Source: Chrysogorgia sp. JL179-B06 (Eukaryota > Cnidaria > Anthozoa > Scleralcyonacea > Chrysogorgiidae). Taken from it: 64,000 nucleotides of DNA. Positions 28,618 to 39,704 of this stretch are shown here, piece by piece. Below the pieces are notes generated by a model, which did no database searches, was not told the DNA's origin, and saw only the letters and a list, made by a program, of their open reading frames with translations. How positions within the stretch are numbered: the first letter of the stretch is position 1; each line of letters opens with the position of its first letter. The translations under genes and the position numbers were made by a program. The stretch lies in the NCBI GenBank assembly GCA_035772405.1, contig JAYKKM010000307.1:1165051-1229050 (forward strand). The letters are read 5' to 3'.

Positions 28618-31600
28618 TCAGTTATCTAAAAATCCAAACGGAATCGTATTAAAATTATTTTTAACAACACGTTTATTAAATGTAAATGAAAATTTTTTGA
28701 TTTCATCCTCAATAAAAATATGATTAAGTTTATCTTTACATATTTTATTGTGATATTTAATTTCAATGATTTGATCTTGATTTTTAACACATTGTGTCAA
28801 GGATAAAAAATTCAATTTTTCTTTTATTGTTTCATTTTTTAAAGTAAAACCTTTGACATGAATACATTCCTGATTTAAATTAGTTATATACGCATAACAT
28901 TTTGGACCCGTTGAACAAAAATTTGTTATCCATTCATTTTCATTTAATTCATTCGTTAAATCTCCTAAATAATTTCCCGTTTTAACATCAGTATAATTAT
29001 TTTCATTAGATATATAAATAACAGAATCTGTATCAAAATATAAAACGCGATCGTCTAATTTATCGAGTAACTCCTATAATTTAAACGTGCATATGCAGTA
29101 ACAAAACATGCAATGATTACATTTCCCGTTTTTAGAGGTGTTGTTGCATCATCAACTTTTTCATATGTACAATGTAATAATGTTTCGTTTATAAATTCCA
29201 TCGATGTTAATTTTTTACTTTTATCATTGGCTATATTTAATAATTCTTCATAATCGTTTAAAAAACACACTTGTGTATTATTTTCGTTTTGGGCAAATTT
29301 TCCCCATAACGAATTTAAAAATGTTTTTGCAATAGTTCTTAATCCGGGATTTTTCTCTATTTTGTCTTTATCTAAAAAAACATTTTCATTTTTTAAATAA
29401 TCATTACAATACTGTTTAATTTTATCATCATTTTTACTTCCATCTGCGTTCAAACAATCCGTAGGAATTCCTGAAGATAAGGGATATAAAATAATAGCTC
29501 TTTACGAAATATATCATTTTGAACGCAAAGAATACGTAAATCAATTTTTAAAACAAGAGTTTGATTTTTAAAAATTGATTTACGTATTGTGAAAAAAAAT
29601 TTTCTTTGCGTTCAAAATGATATATTTCGTAAAGAGCTATTATTTTATATCCCTTATCTATAGCAACATTAATCTCAACACTAGTCCAAGTACCCGTTAA
29701 GTATCGATCGCTTTCATTATGTTCACATTTATTACATTTATTCACCGCACATTTATAACATAAAGGAAATAATAATTTCCCATCTATTCTAACAGGTAAA
29801 ACAGGAAAGTAAATATTTCGAGGAGGTGAAATACAACATTTTACTAAACCAAATATGTCCTTGATTTTTATTTTATTACAATCTTCACCCAGTAAAATAG
29901 TAGGATGCGCAACAGGAAAAACATAATTTTTTTGTACATAGGGGTATAGCGATGTAAAATCTACATAACTTATTCGTTCGTTGGGTTTTGTTTCTTTAAA
30001 TAAACATACTGGGGAAGTTCGCCCCTCATATAATGCGTCACGTGGTGTTAAAGGAGTAAACGGATAAAATTTTCTTTTCTTTTCAATTAATTGTTTCTGT
30101 GTATATATTTTTTCTTCTAAATAATCACATTCCCACATCTCGATTAATTTGTAACCGGCATTTTTTATAGTCCAAGAAAAACGTTGCGTATTTGCATATA
30201 AATTACTATATTTTTCGTTTGAAAGAACGTTAATGCGTAGGGGTCAAAACATTTGGGACATCCGTGGCAAAAACAACCATGAAATTGATATATTGTATCA
30301 TTATAAAAACCATCGACAAAACGTCCTAGAATTTTTTTCTCACCATTTTGTGAACAGATATATTCTAAATTTCCTCCTAACTCTCGATTAATTTCATCTA
30401 ACCAATCAATAGCAATTAAACTTTGTTTTACACACCCCCTATACCCCGAAGCAGGAATAATTCCTACACAATTTTTTTTAAAAAAATTAAGTCTATACAC
30501 TTTCAAAGCTAAACTAGCAATTGTAATACAATTCTTTGCATAAAAGGGTGTAATATGACCAATTGCACCAATCAATGTAGAAAATTTAACACAACGCTTT
30601 CTTAAAATATCTACATCACTACAACAATAATAATAAATCTCTTTACGAAATATATATTTCTCTTTTTTTTTTTCTAAATACCATTTTTCAAATTCATTAA
30701 GTGTTGCTGTATTCATATTTTTCGTATCAAAAAATTTTCGATCTACAATTTCACCCTCATAAGTTAAATCGTAAAATTCATAAGGATGAAATCCCTTACA
30801 TTCCCCTTGGAGATCCATTGCTTTTGGAATATCTGCTAATTTCATACTTAAAAACAAATAACTATCGAGGATTCTAATATTTTGTTCTTTAATTATTAAA
30901 CTCATTATTTTAGTACCGTTCATTATAGTATTCGGTATTATCTGTTTTATTTCTAAAAAATATTTTAAAATAAAAATAGTATCAAATCTACCCCCGTTAT
31001 GAGCTATCCAAACGGAATTTGTTTGTTCAAACATAAATTCACATAAAGTTTCAATCACATTGTTATCAAAAATAAATTGTCTACTCCCGCAACAACTAAC
31101 TTTCCCAATAGTATTATCGATAATTTCTTGATCATTCTTTTTTCAAAAAAATTTTTTTTTTAAATTCAATATGTTGACATTTTTTACATACTTTTTGGAC
31201 GATACAATAAAAAGGTACGAGCAATTTAGTTTTGTTTACTTTTGTTTCAAAATCAAAAAAAAATAAAGTGGGTTCACTTTCTTCACCTTTGTTATATTCA
31301 TATGAAATGGGTTTCACATAACAAAAATGAGTCGAGAACAAATTTTGTTACAGGTTTTACAATAAAACAAATATTGACAAGGTGTTAAACGGCTATAATT
31401 ACTATGAGAAGGTTTAAAAATTTTATTTGTTAAATGATTTGTAAAACAATTTTCATCATAAAAAATTATATCACAACTGCTACAAATAAGTTTATTATTT
31501 TTATCTTTACAATTATTCGGATATTTATAACATCGTAAACAAGTTAAGTTATTTATAGTACATAGGTGGTTATAGATATATTCATGTCGTGTAAAATAAC

Positions 31601-32587
31601 TCATACATTTTACACAAAAAGAATTGGCGCTAAGTTTAGAAAATTCCTTTATGCTTAAAACTACATCGTAATGATTATTATTTAACCATAAACACACAAT
31701 TTCATCAGTCAATTTAATAAGATTACCCTCACTATCAGTTCGTGAATCATAAATTATATTATCGGAATGAGTGTCAGCATATACTAACAAATCAACACCC
31801 TGTTTTTTAAAATAATTATTATATACAAAATTAAACTGTGTAGCATCAACATTACCCTCGGCTATCCCACATTCCCGATATATATTTCGAATTTCTTCAC
31901 AAGTAAATAAATCATCAACAGGTTTATTTGGTTTTCTTTTCATTATAAAATATTTATAGTCTTGTTTTAAAAATGATAAACCCACTAATATTGCTAAAGC
32001 AAAACAACAATCTTTCACTGTACGAAATAATACATCGCTAAGAATATAAAATACACCCATGCGAAATTTACGACCATATTTTTTTACATACATATTACTT
32101 TTCACACCGCCTTTATCAGTAGCATTTCCCTTATTCAAACTATTATAAATACTTTTTTTCCTTAATACACAATTTTTTTTTTATTTGTACTTATTCCTGC
32201 AGGAAAAGTTTGAACTATTACCTTACTATTCCATCCATTGGCTATTATTTCTTTATTACTCTGCATAAATTTTTCCATAATATTTAAGAAATATTTAACG
32301 TCAAAATTGGATATTTGCACGTGCAATGTTAAAATTAAATAAGAAAAAACTAACGATAACGATTGAATAAAACTAATAAAATTAACCGTTTTTTCCCGTG
32401 AAACATTCAATGAAAAATGTTGTTCAGTGACTTTAAATTTTTCTCTACTAATATTTTCTATATGATTAACAGAAAAATAATCGTCTATTTTTTCATTTTT
32501 CTTACTTTCTTTTTTCTTATTAAATAAACTTACAATTTTATCTATATCTTTTTGACTATATTTTAATTTTTTCTGATCATCATTCAT
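28618..32587 (-). pseudogene. polB: protein-primed family-B DNA polymerase (copy 2), several frameshifts
   Basis: Starts at ATG 32,587 (MNDDQKKLKY) right after the small MG protein. It has the same N-terminal zinc-rich region as copy 1, then Exo I DFETKV near 31,250, Exo II WIAHNGGRFD near 31,005, an Exo III-like YCCSDVDIL near 30,620, motif A YVDFTSLYPYVQ near 29,960, motif B KTFLNSLWGKFAQN near 29,310 and motif C YFDTDSVIYI near 29,025. All catalytic acidic residues are visible, but at least five frameshifts and a local inverted duplication (29,484-29,660) break it. Ends PFGFLDN at 28,618. Confidence 0.92.
29484..29660. repeat. short inverted duplication inside PolB
   Basis: About 75 bp encoding the IALYEIYHFERKE segment occurs once on the minus strand (29,574-29,660) and again, reversed, at 29,484-29,545, separated by a few tens of bases. 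It is a local foldback duplication, probably from template switching, and interrupts the gene. Confidence 0.75.
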
Positions 32588-32747
32588 CTTTTTTTTTTCT
32601 AAAACAAGAAAAACATGTGCTTTTATTTTTATTTATGTTTTCGTCTTCACCATCAACACGATCAATAGTAACATCGTATGAATCCCGTATATTAATACAT
32701 GTCAACGTAACTATAGGAGGGATTTTTTTTGATAATAAAGAACCCAT
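32580..32747 (-). CDS. small MG-initiated protein upstream of PolB (copy 2)
   Basis: 55 codons: MGSLLSKKIPP, VTLTCINIRDSYD, a VDGEDEN step and a CFSCFRKKK tail. The N-terminus fits an N-myristoylation signal (Gly2, Ser6, Lys7) and the tail a palmitoylated/basic membrane anchor; both are inference. Overlaps the PolB start by a few bases. The equivalent in copy 1 is broken by a MITE. Confidence 0.6.
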   Translation of the reverse strand: MGSLLSKKIPPIVTLTCINIRDSYDVTIDRVDGEDENINKNKSTCFSCFRKKKDE

Positions 32748-32751
32748 TTTA

Positions 32752-33085
32752 AAAAAAAATAAAACAAAAAAAAATTGTTTATATTGAAATTTATTTAAAA
32801 ACGTATAATTTACCTTATATTGGATATGTAATTCAAGATAATGATCCTTCAATATTATTTACACCGTTTCTTTTAAAGGAATGTTTACTAAATTTTACAG
32901 AAGATAAAGAAACAATAATACCTATTTCATCAAAGATTTTAAAACAAAGAATATCAGTATTAAAAAAAGAAATATATAAATGTCCCGAAGATATTATCTA
33001 TAAAGTAGAATGTATGGTAAATTTTATTCAGAAGCATGAAAAAAATAATGATTATTTAGGAATAAAAACAATATTTAAAAAAAAA
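32752..33085 (+). pseudogene. small conserved protein upstream of SET gene (copy 2), start lost
   Basis: The frame reads VYIEIYLKTYNLPYIGYVIQDND, short motif QDND, then LFTPFLLKECLLNFTEDKE and finally YLGIKTIFKKK. This matches copy 1 over its length. The position of the copy 1 ATG reads ATA here, so the start appears mutated. There is no stop before the SET ATG at 33,086; the two genes are fused in frame, probably through an A-run change. Confidence 0.6.
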
Positions 33086-33489
33086 ATGGTAAGAATTAAG
33101 TTACCTCGAAAAAAACGGAACAATGATAAATCTCAAAGTATACGTCACGTTCTTCAATGTAGAAGTAAAACCTTAAAAAAAATAAGATGTCGTAAACGAA
33201 CAGCTAAAACAAAAAAATGTTGGATTCATTTAGCAAAACAAAATAACTTACGTATCAAGAAATCAAATATCCCCAATGCTGGTGAAGGATTGTTTGCTTG
33301 GAAAAAACCTTTTAAACCCGATCGTAATATTTCTTATTGCACAGGTCAAAAAACAACACAAGCCAAATTGGATCGTAAATACCCAAATAATAAAAAATGT
33401 TTTTAGAAAGTATAAAACATATAAAAGCACATGAAGAAATTTTTGCAGACTATGGTGATAACTATTGGAAGAGAAAACATCCTTCATAA
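33086..33489 (+). pseudogene. SET-domain protein (copy 2), internally deleted
   Basis: ATG 33,086 (MVRIKLPRKKR), zinc-knuckle-like C-x-n-C-RKRT-x-n-C-WIHL, SNIPNAGEGLFAW and a Y-C-x-GQKT step. About 60 residues present in copy 1 (the C-x-DA and ARFAN...C cofactor-binding part) are missing near 33,385-33,400. The C-terminal HEEIFADYGDNYW follows in another frame to 33,489. The lost part includes residues needed for S-adenosylmethionine binding, so this copy should be inactive. Confidence 0.8.
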
Positions 33490-33491
33490 CA

Positions 33492-33775
33492 ATGGTTATT
33501 GGAAGAAAAAGAAATTATCGGGGTGGTGATTTTAAGGGGAAAAAAAGGCAACGTGGGGGTATTTTTAAAGGGAAAAATGACAACGTGGAGGAAATAAAAC
33601 AATCAAATACAGCAATCTTTTTATAAAAGATTTTAAAAAAGAGCTTAAAAAAGGAGCTAATTTAGTAAAAAATATAGCAAAACAAGGAACGAAAAAAATC
33701 AAAGGTCATTTTCAAAAAGGAGGACTTGTGTATCATAGACCCAGAAACAATCTTGATAAGATTTTAATGTATTAA
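33492..33775 (+). pseudogene. basic Gly-Gly-rich core-like protein (copy 2), frameshifted
   Basis: ATG 33,492: MVIGRKRNYRGGDFKGKKRQRGG, motifs RGG and QRGG, then after a frameshift near 33,590 KDFKKELKKGANLVKNIAKQG, FQKGGLVYHRP and LDKILMY. Same order and end as copy 1 (5280-5557). Likely virion DNA-binding protein. Follows the SET gene by 2 bp. Confidence 0.55.
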
Positions 33776-33796
33776 TTTTAAATAAAAAAAATACAT

Positions 33797-34396
33797 TCAT
33801 TCTATTATTTCGTTACATAAGAGGATATTGTTAATTGAATATTGTTTTACATTATAAACTCTTATTTCATTAAAATTTACACTGGAGAAATTAGGGTAAT
33901 ACACATTACATTCACATTCCCCTTTACAAGAGTATTTTATAGTTTTATTATAAACAACATAATCATAATATAATGCTATAATACTCTTAAAGCACTCATA
34001 AGTAAAACAATGTTTTCTATCATAATCTATAATCTGTAAATATTCTCCAATTTGTTTGTTGTTGATACGCAGGTATCGGTTATCATCCCATGCTTCACAT
34101 ATTTTACGAAGAAATTCATAACATTCTTCTGGAATTTGTTGATTCTCTTGTTGTATAATATACATCTGGGGATTTTTTGAACATTCTACTTCCAGTATAA
34201 ATTTATACCGCAAATTGTCTTCATAATCAGATATAGATATTAGTAGATGATATCTTGATTTTTCAACTTCCACACTTCCTAATAATTGCCAAAAAAAAAC
34301 GGATTCCAAAAAACTATATTGTGTTATATCGTGATAAATCTTATATCCCTCTTGATTTGTTGTTCTCTGAAAAATAGCCATTACACTTACACACAT
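33797..34396 (-). CDS. hypothetical 199-residue protein
   Basis: Intact. The internal Met at 34,381 (MAIFQRTTNQEG) is a more natural start than 34,396. A C-x-x-x-C-x-C cluster (CKGECEC) lies near residue 160, with aromatic-rich flanks. A (TA)n TATA-like tract sits at about 34,412-34,428. No homologue in copy 1 and no known family. Confidence 0.6.
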   Translation of the reverse strand: MCVSVMAIFQRTTNQEGYKIYHDITQYSFLESVFFWQLLGSVEVEKSRYHLLISISDYEDNLRYKFILEVECSKNPQMYIIQQENQQIPEECYEFLRKICEAWDDNRYLRINNKQIGEYLQIIDYDRKHCFTYECFKSIIALYYDYVVYNKTIKYSCKGECECNVYYPNFSSVNFNEIRVYNVKQYSINNILLCNEIIE

Positions 34397-34437
34397 CTTG
34401 AAAAAATGATCTTATATATATATATATAGACATTTTC

Positions 34438-35125
34438 TACGTATATCCATCGGAATAAACAATAGAAATATCGTAATCAATATAGGGTTTATCAGCTTCG
34501 CCCGTTTTAATACCATATTTATAAAAAAAAAGATCATCTATAAATTGAATGTTTTGAATCAAAATAAAATCTTCGTCAGCAGGTAAATTATAAGCTAAAT
34601 CTACAAAATGTTTATTATCGTTAAAGAAATTTTTTCAGGATCAATAAACAATTGATTAGGGCTAAAATAATATTTACTAGGTTGTCCAATAAATGCCCCC
34701 AAATCACCCTCTTCGAATATCTCTTTTTTTTAACTTGAACAATACTCCATCCTAATGCATCGTGATATTTTTCACGAATATTATTTTTAATTTTTACATC
34801 GATACTATGAATTATTTTTCGTTTATACCAATTTTTTTTTCTTGCTTCTAATTCTCCCATAAGATAATTCTGTTTTGCTGTTTGAAATGTTCTATTGTCA
34901 CCAAATGTCAATGAAAAATCAGTAAATAAACCTGGAGCTCGAATATTTGTTTTAATATTATAACCGTCAAGAAAACTCGTTGGTATTACACCTTGTAATA
35001 AAAAAGAAGATTCTTGAAACTCATATAAATTGTCTACTGTTTTTAAAGCAACTTTCCCGAATTTTCTTGGATGATAAAGCCAAAAACGTTCACTTTGATG
35101 GATGATTTTTTCTGACTCATTTTAT
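34438..35125 (-). pseudogene. hypothetical structural-like protein, frameshifted
   Basis: Reading from about 35,125, pieces are HQSERFWLYHPRKFGKVAL, LLQGVIPTSFLDGYNIKT, APGLFTDFSLTFGDNRTF, KYHDALGWSIVQVKKK, then after shifts near 34,720 and 34,620 LPADEDFILIQNIQF and YIDYDISIVYSDGY to a stop at 34,438. The frames together cover about 225 codons. Beta-rich with no recognised family; might be a virion protein. Confidence 0.45.
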
Positions 35126-35171
35126 TGCTGTCCAATAAGACAAATATAAATAAAAATTAAGAACGTTTTAT

Positions 35172-35426
35172 TTATACTATATGTATAATAATATCATTTT
35201 TTATATATTTAAATGTACAAAGAGTTTCTATAATCATCTTATTTTTTTTAAAACTTCTCTCTCCTATTTTTACAAAAATATTGTTTTTGACAACATGTAC
35301 ATCATTTACAAAATAAAAACGTTTTAATGTACGTTTTATTTTTAAAAAATAAGCATTTCTTAAATGTACTTTTGCTAATTTTTTAAACAATCTTTGTGTT
35401 TCTAAAAAATAAAAGGGAAAATACAT
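35172..35426 (-). CDS. small basic protein
   Basis: 84 residues (MYFPFYFLETQRLFKKL), very Lys/Phe/Ile-rich with a FVNDVHVVKNNIFVKIG beta segment. Bounded by T-runs. Intact, but composition makes it the least secure gene in this block. Confidence 0.3.
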   Translation of the reverse strand: MYFPFYFLETQRLFKKLAKVHLRNAYFLKIKRTLKRFYFVNDVHVVKNNIFVKIGERSFKKNKMIIETLCTFKYIKNDIIIHIV

Positions 35427-35522
35427 TCAATATTTTTTTGTTTTTTTTAAATCAAGACACTAGGGTATTTTAATTTTTTTTTTTGAGAAAAAAAATACTT
35501 CATTTTTGTCTTTAAAAAAATT

Positions 35523-36188
35523 TCAGGAGAGAATAAATTTTAGTACGGCTCGTTCATTAGCCTCATCTTCTAATTTACGAAACAAACATGCAGCAAATAA
35601 AAGACATTCAAACAAACTACAATGATACAATAAACATGTTGGTTCGCTAGTATGATACCAACAATTTCTTGGTTTAAGGTTATAAAACGAAAGTAAATAA
35701 TCGTACTTCTCAATTCCAAAATATTCAAGATTAACACAATATAAAATAGTTTTTTCTTGAAGTGTTTTAACTAAAGAAGATTCTTTATCACCACCTTTAT
35801 ACCCAATAATAGCATTCGGGGAAAATACATCACGAAATAAATAACTTAATCTATTTATAAGTTCACTTTGACTAAAATAATCTCTTGATTGTTTTTCAGA
35901 CAAATAGTCTAAACCATGACATCGATATTGATAGTAGACGGTAGAACGTTCTCCTCGAGTTAGTTCTTTGTAGGGTTTTAACTTGCCATCATAACAATGA
36001 TAAATAAAATACTTCTTCGTTTGAAGTTCGAGAAGAGTTACTTCACGATAACTGGGTCTCTCTCCCTTAAACTGGTAACATTCACAATAGTCCTCGATAG
36101 TCTCCTCGATAGTCTCTTCAGATTTTTCCTCTGTTGTCTCTAATGGGATGTAGTCATCTGCTTCTTTAATTTCTGTTTCGCTGTTCAC
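35523..36188 (-). CDS. conserved HGL-motif protein (copy 2)
   Basis: Intact 221-residue paralogue of the gene at 5822-6472. Shared steps: SYREVTLLE, RCHGLDYLSEKQ, IGYKGGDKESSL, CVNLEYFGIEKYDYLL, C-x-x-H, CSLFECLLFAA. The N-terminus differs: a Glu/Thr-rich tract with EETIEE repeats replaces the C-E-A-F strand of copy 1, so any nuclease site there is lost or was never present. Function unknown. Confidence 0.65.
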   Translation of the reverse strand: MNSETEIKEADDYIPLETTEEKSEETIEETIEDYCECYQFKGERPSYREVTLLELQTKKYFIYHCYDGKLKPYKELTRGERSTVYYQYRCHGLDYLSEKQSRDYFSQSELINRLSYLFRDVFSPNAIIGYKGGDKESSLVKTLQEKTILYCVNLEYFGIEKYDYLLSFYNLKPRNCWYHTSEPTCLLYHCSLFECLLFAACLFRKLEDEANERAVLKFILS

Positions 36189-36299
36189 GTTCTTCTTCTC
36201 AAATATTTTTGCTATTCTCTCTCTCTTACACTCAGACTGATATTAATTATTTTCGAACCTACATCAGGTTTTATAATCGCATCCTGCGTTACTATGCGT

Positions 36300-36620
36300 T
36301 ACTGTGGGTAGGATGGTTTGACCAATCAGAGCTCGTTCATTAAAGCTTTCATGTCATACAGATGATTTGTGATACTCATGAACAATGATTGTGTGTTGTG
36401 GGAATTAAAGACGCGACTCCATAATTAGCAATTTCTTCTAAAAAATACTCAGGGATTAGTTGACCGTATGATGTGTTGTGGGATTAAAGACACAAATCCC
36501 TAATTTTGTTCTAAAACACATGTCAAATCAGTTGATATATTAAATATTCGTGGGATTAGTTTATACGATGTAGTTACAATAGTACTTTTCAAATTTTTAT
36601 CAAATCAATTTCGTGTTAAA
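36300..36620. repeat. internal inverted repeat, arm 1 (promoter region)
   Basis: CCAATCAGAGCTCGTTCATT near 36,331 and the following 250 bp, including ATTAAAGACGCG and CAACACACA-type words, reappear in reverse at 43,800-44,110. The arm separates two divergent genes (36,188 minus and 36,742 plus), so it is probably a shared viral promoter that was duplicated. AAT/GATTAGT repeats within it could be regulatory. Confidence 0.55.
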
Positions 36621-36741
36621 TTCTTCATCAACATTTACTGTGTAAGATCAAACTGCGTGCGGAAATATATATTTTAGGAATGGAAAAATAGTATATATAC
36701 AAGTCGATTTTTAAAACGCGTACCATCATTCATTTTTGAGA

Positions 36742-37861
36742 ATGTCGTTAAAAATTGGTGATAAAAGAACCTATGAGCAAGCTAATGAATAAGAAATCAA
36801 TATTAAGACGATATTGAAAATTGTTTATTACATACAACATTTTCGTAACCGTTACATTGGATTATTATTTGCCGTCTGTGACTTATGTGACTATTACTAT
36901 GGGGGAATTATTAAATATGTGGAAATTGAATCGAGACATATTGGTCATGGTTATGGAAATTACGCATATATTCAAAAAATGAAAACTGAAATGACCCAAG
37001 ATGAATGCAAGGATTGGAGAATCTTAACAGATAAACAACACTATATAATACCCGTAGTTCATTCACAACGAAAATATTTTATTTATGGTGAAAAACTATG
37101 TGGGCGTTATCATAAATTACTATTAATAACCGCTCAAACATTATTTAAATCTATTTTTCATTTGAATTATAATCATTCCGATAATTTTTTTATTGAAATT
37201 CAAACAAGTTATTACCCTAGAAATGATATTTAACAATTTATATCTATTACTATTACTGATGATCAAACTACAATTCCTAAACCCATAGGATATGGAGGGG
37301 CTTATCTTTGTAATACATTACATAGACTTAATCGTTGTTTTAGTCGTGAATTTATATATTGCTGTATTTATTTATATATTTTAGATCCGTTTTATTTGAA
37401 GGCTACTTTTTATTATCTGCACAATTTAGATAATTTTGAGAAAATAGTTTATAAACTAGCAAGTTGTTTTATTTTATTTTGCGAAAATCATAACCCTATA
37501 TCAAAAAATAACGCTAGTAACGATAGGGTTTATAAATTTAATCTTGTTATAAAAATTGTCAGAATTACTCTTATTGGTTTAAATTGTTTTATAAGACGAG
37601 TGTAAATTAAAGTTTAAAGTAAGTTTATTTTCTGATCTTGTTAAAAAAAATAGTATTATAAAAAATAATAGACCCGTTAGTTTACAATTTTACCCTCTGC
37701 ATTTGGATATATTATATAATTATACTATAAAGGTAAGGATTACATCTGATTCTACTAGGTCAAACACCTTTATTATTAAGAGTATTATAGAAGCATATAA
37801 TATTAACTATGAAGATCCTGACATTATAATACAGAGTATTGAAAAATTGTATTTAGATTAA
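36742..37861 (+). pseudogene. KHNP-motif protein family member (copy 2)
   Basis: ATG 36,742 (MSLKIGDKRTYEQANE), an in-frame TAA, then IVYYIQHFRNRYIGLLFAVCDLCDYYYGG. A second in-frame TAA lies at about 37,231. KPIGYGGAYL, LASCFILFCENHNPIS and, after a shift near 37,610, HLDILYNYTIKV follow. The order equals the genes at 11,074 and 19,453. Reversed in direction relative to PolB compared with copy 1. Confidence 0.65.
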
Positions 37862-38245
37862 TTTAAAAAATTCAAAGAATATATTCAACAACCAAAACCA
37901 ATTGTGTTTTTTTTCATTGGGAAATAAAATGAATTTAAGATGAGAATTTCTAAAATCTAAAATTGTTTGACGTACAAACAATTTTATATAATATTCTTCA
38001 TTATCAATGTATATAAATGTATTTATATCTAAAAAAACATAGGATTAAAGCAAAAAATGTTATTATTTGTCCAATTTCATGTCTATCCATGCGATTATAT
38101 ACATCTAAAAGTTCTCGCGGAATTTTTAAATGTCCAATAATATCTTTAAAAAATTCTCATGTTCATCAAGACATTTCCACACACTTTTTCCATATTTTTA
38201 TTGATTTTTATTTCAAAACGTGCCAGTTATTTTACCATAATATTC
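37852..38245 (-). pseudogene. small RHEIG-motif protein (copy 2), frameshifted
   Basis: Minus-strand pieces HENFLKDIIGHLKIPRELL, MDRHEIGQIITFFALILCFF, then IDNEEYYIKLFVRQTILDFRN match the plus-strand gene at 9438-9847 in order and spacing. Frameshifts are present near 38,130 and 38,020. It lies between the KHNP gene (tail-to-tail) and the Pro-rich gene, the same neighbours as in copy 1. Confidence 0.55.
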
Positions 38246-38294
38246 TACACCTCCATGATTTCACACTTTACTGATTTTTTTATTTACAACAATA

Positions 38295-39397
38295 TCATTT
38301 TATACATTTTGGTTTCCTTTTTTTAAATTCATGCTTTCTTTTTACTTCCTTATTATTATCCATTATATATCGTTTTTCCATAAGATCGCTCGTAAATTTT
38401 TTAGAACGCCATAACAAATATTGTTTATTTATATATAGTTTCTCAATATAGAGTCCCTCTAACTCACGATATTTATTGCGTTGTGTACAAATAATATCTT
38501 GATCATAATTCGAATAGATTGTCATTCGTTTTTCTTCATGATGTTCATCGCCCTTTTTTCACGTTTCATATAAATTAAAGAACGTTTAAAACATCTTTTC
38601 TTCAATAGAGGATCGTTCAATACTTCTCGATCGTCTTCGTCTTCCTCCTCTTCTTCTTCTTCTTCCTCTTCTTCACACAGTTGTATTTCTTGTGGAAATA
38701 ATGGTTGGGGTGGTGGTGGGGGTGAAAGAGGGATAGGGGATAATGTTGGGACAAGAGCGCTTGCTATTTCATCAACAATTTGTAATAAATGTGTTCCTTG
38801 AACGGGTACCGTTTCATCACACATTCGTATTAAATTCGCAGGAGAAGGAATAGGGATTTGTCCAAAGAAATCAATGGGCATTTCGTGTATGTAATTATCT
38901 AATTCATCTTCTTGAGCAGGTAATTCGTATACCTGTGGAGGCGAAATCGCTTGCGGTGGAATAGGAGATGTATTATACTTTGCTTGCGGTGTTTGAAGAG
39001 GTATATTACACTGTGCTTGCGATAGTAGAGGTGGTGGATTTACTTGCGGGAGTAGAGACGGTATCTTTGCTTGCCGTGGCGACGAGTTATACTTCGCTTG
39101 CAGGAGTAGAGATTATATGGGACTGGACTGTGCTTGAGCAATCGGTACAGCGAAATTTAATTGCGGCTGTGTGATGTCTTTAGTTGGACGATGTTTGACG
39201 TTCTTTCTTTTTCTGATTTCTTGACTGCATGATGTATATTGTTCATCATCTGAAATATCCAGACCCATTTTACGATATTCTTGTTGCTGTAGACGTCGTT
39301 GTTTTAACATTTTGGGAATATCTTTTCCTTTACTTTCAACCTGAGCAATTGTTTTTCCACTTTCAACATTTTTCTGGGTCTGCTTCACACGAGCCAT
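38295..39397 (-). pseudogene. Pro/acid-rich protein with histone-H3-like N-terminus (copy 2)
   Basis: ATG 39,397: MARVKQTQKNVESGK. After Met removal this matches the histone H3 tail at A1, R2, K4, Q5, T6, G13 and K14 without a gap. A Ser/Asp step (DISDDEQ), a Gln/Pro-rich region with imperfect CAAGCR repeats (38,940-39,115), PLSPPPPPQPLFP, a Glu run of 11, and the basic KRSLIYMKREKR tail follow. Shifts near 39,115 and 38,885 and a stop near 38,525 break it. Layout equals the gene at 8364. Confidence 0.6.
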
Positions 39398-39704
39398 AAT
39401 TATATTGTGACTAAAAAATTTAGAATCAAACGCTTATAAAAAACAAGCTAAAAAAAATGGGGTAACCTGATTGGTTGAACTTGATTCCATAATAAAAAAA
39501 TCGGGGTATTCTCATTGGTTGAATGATAATATAAAATAAATATTATAAGATAGCCTTGACGATTACTAATACATGTAAATCTTTTTAATCTTTTTGTTGA
39601 CTTAATGCTAGGGTACGCGTTTTAAATATTTATCGATAAAACGTTGTAGGGAAAGACATAAAAGCATATGTTAGGAGTAATATTTTTTTTAGAACACTTT
39701 CAAA

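Noticed and set aside
33797..34396. Adenain-like cysteine protease
   Set aside because: No His-Trp step or following Cys in a Q-x-x-x-x-x-C context could be found; Cys residues lie in a CxxxCxC cluster.
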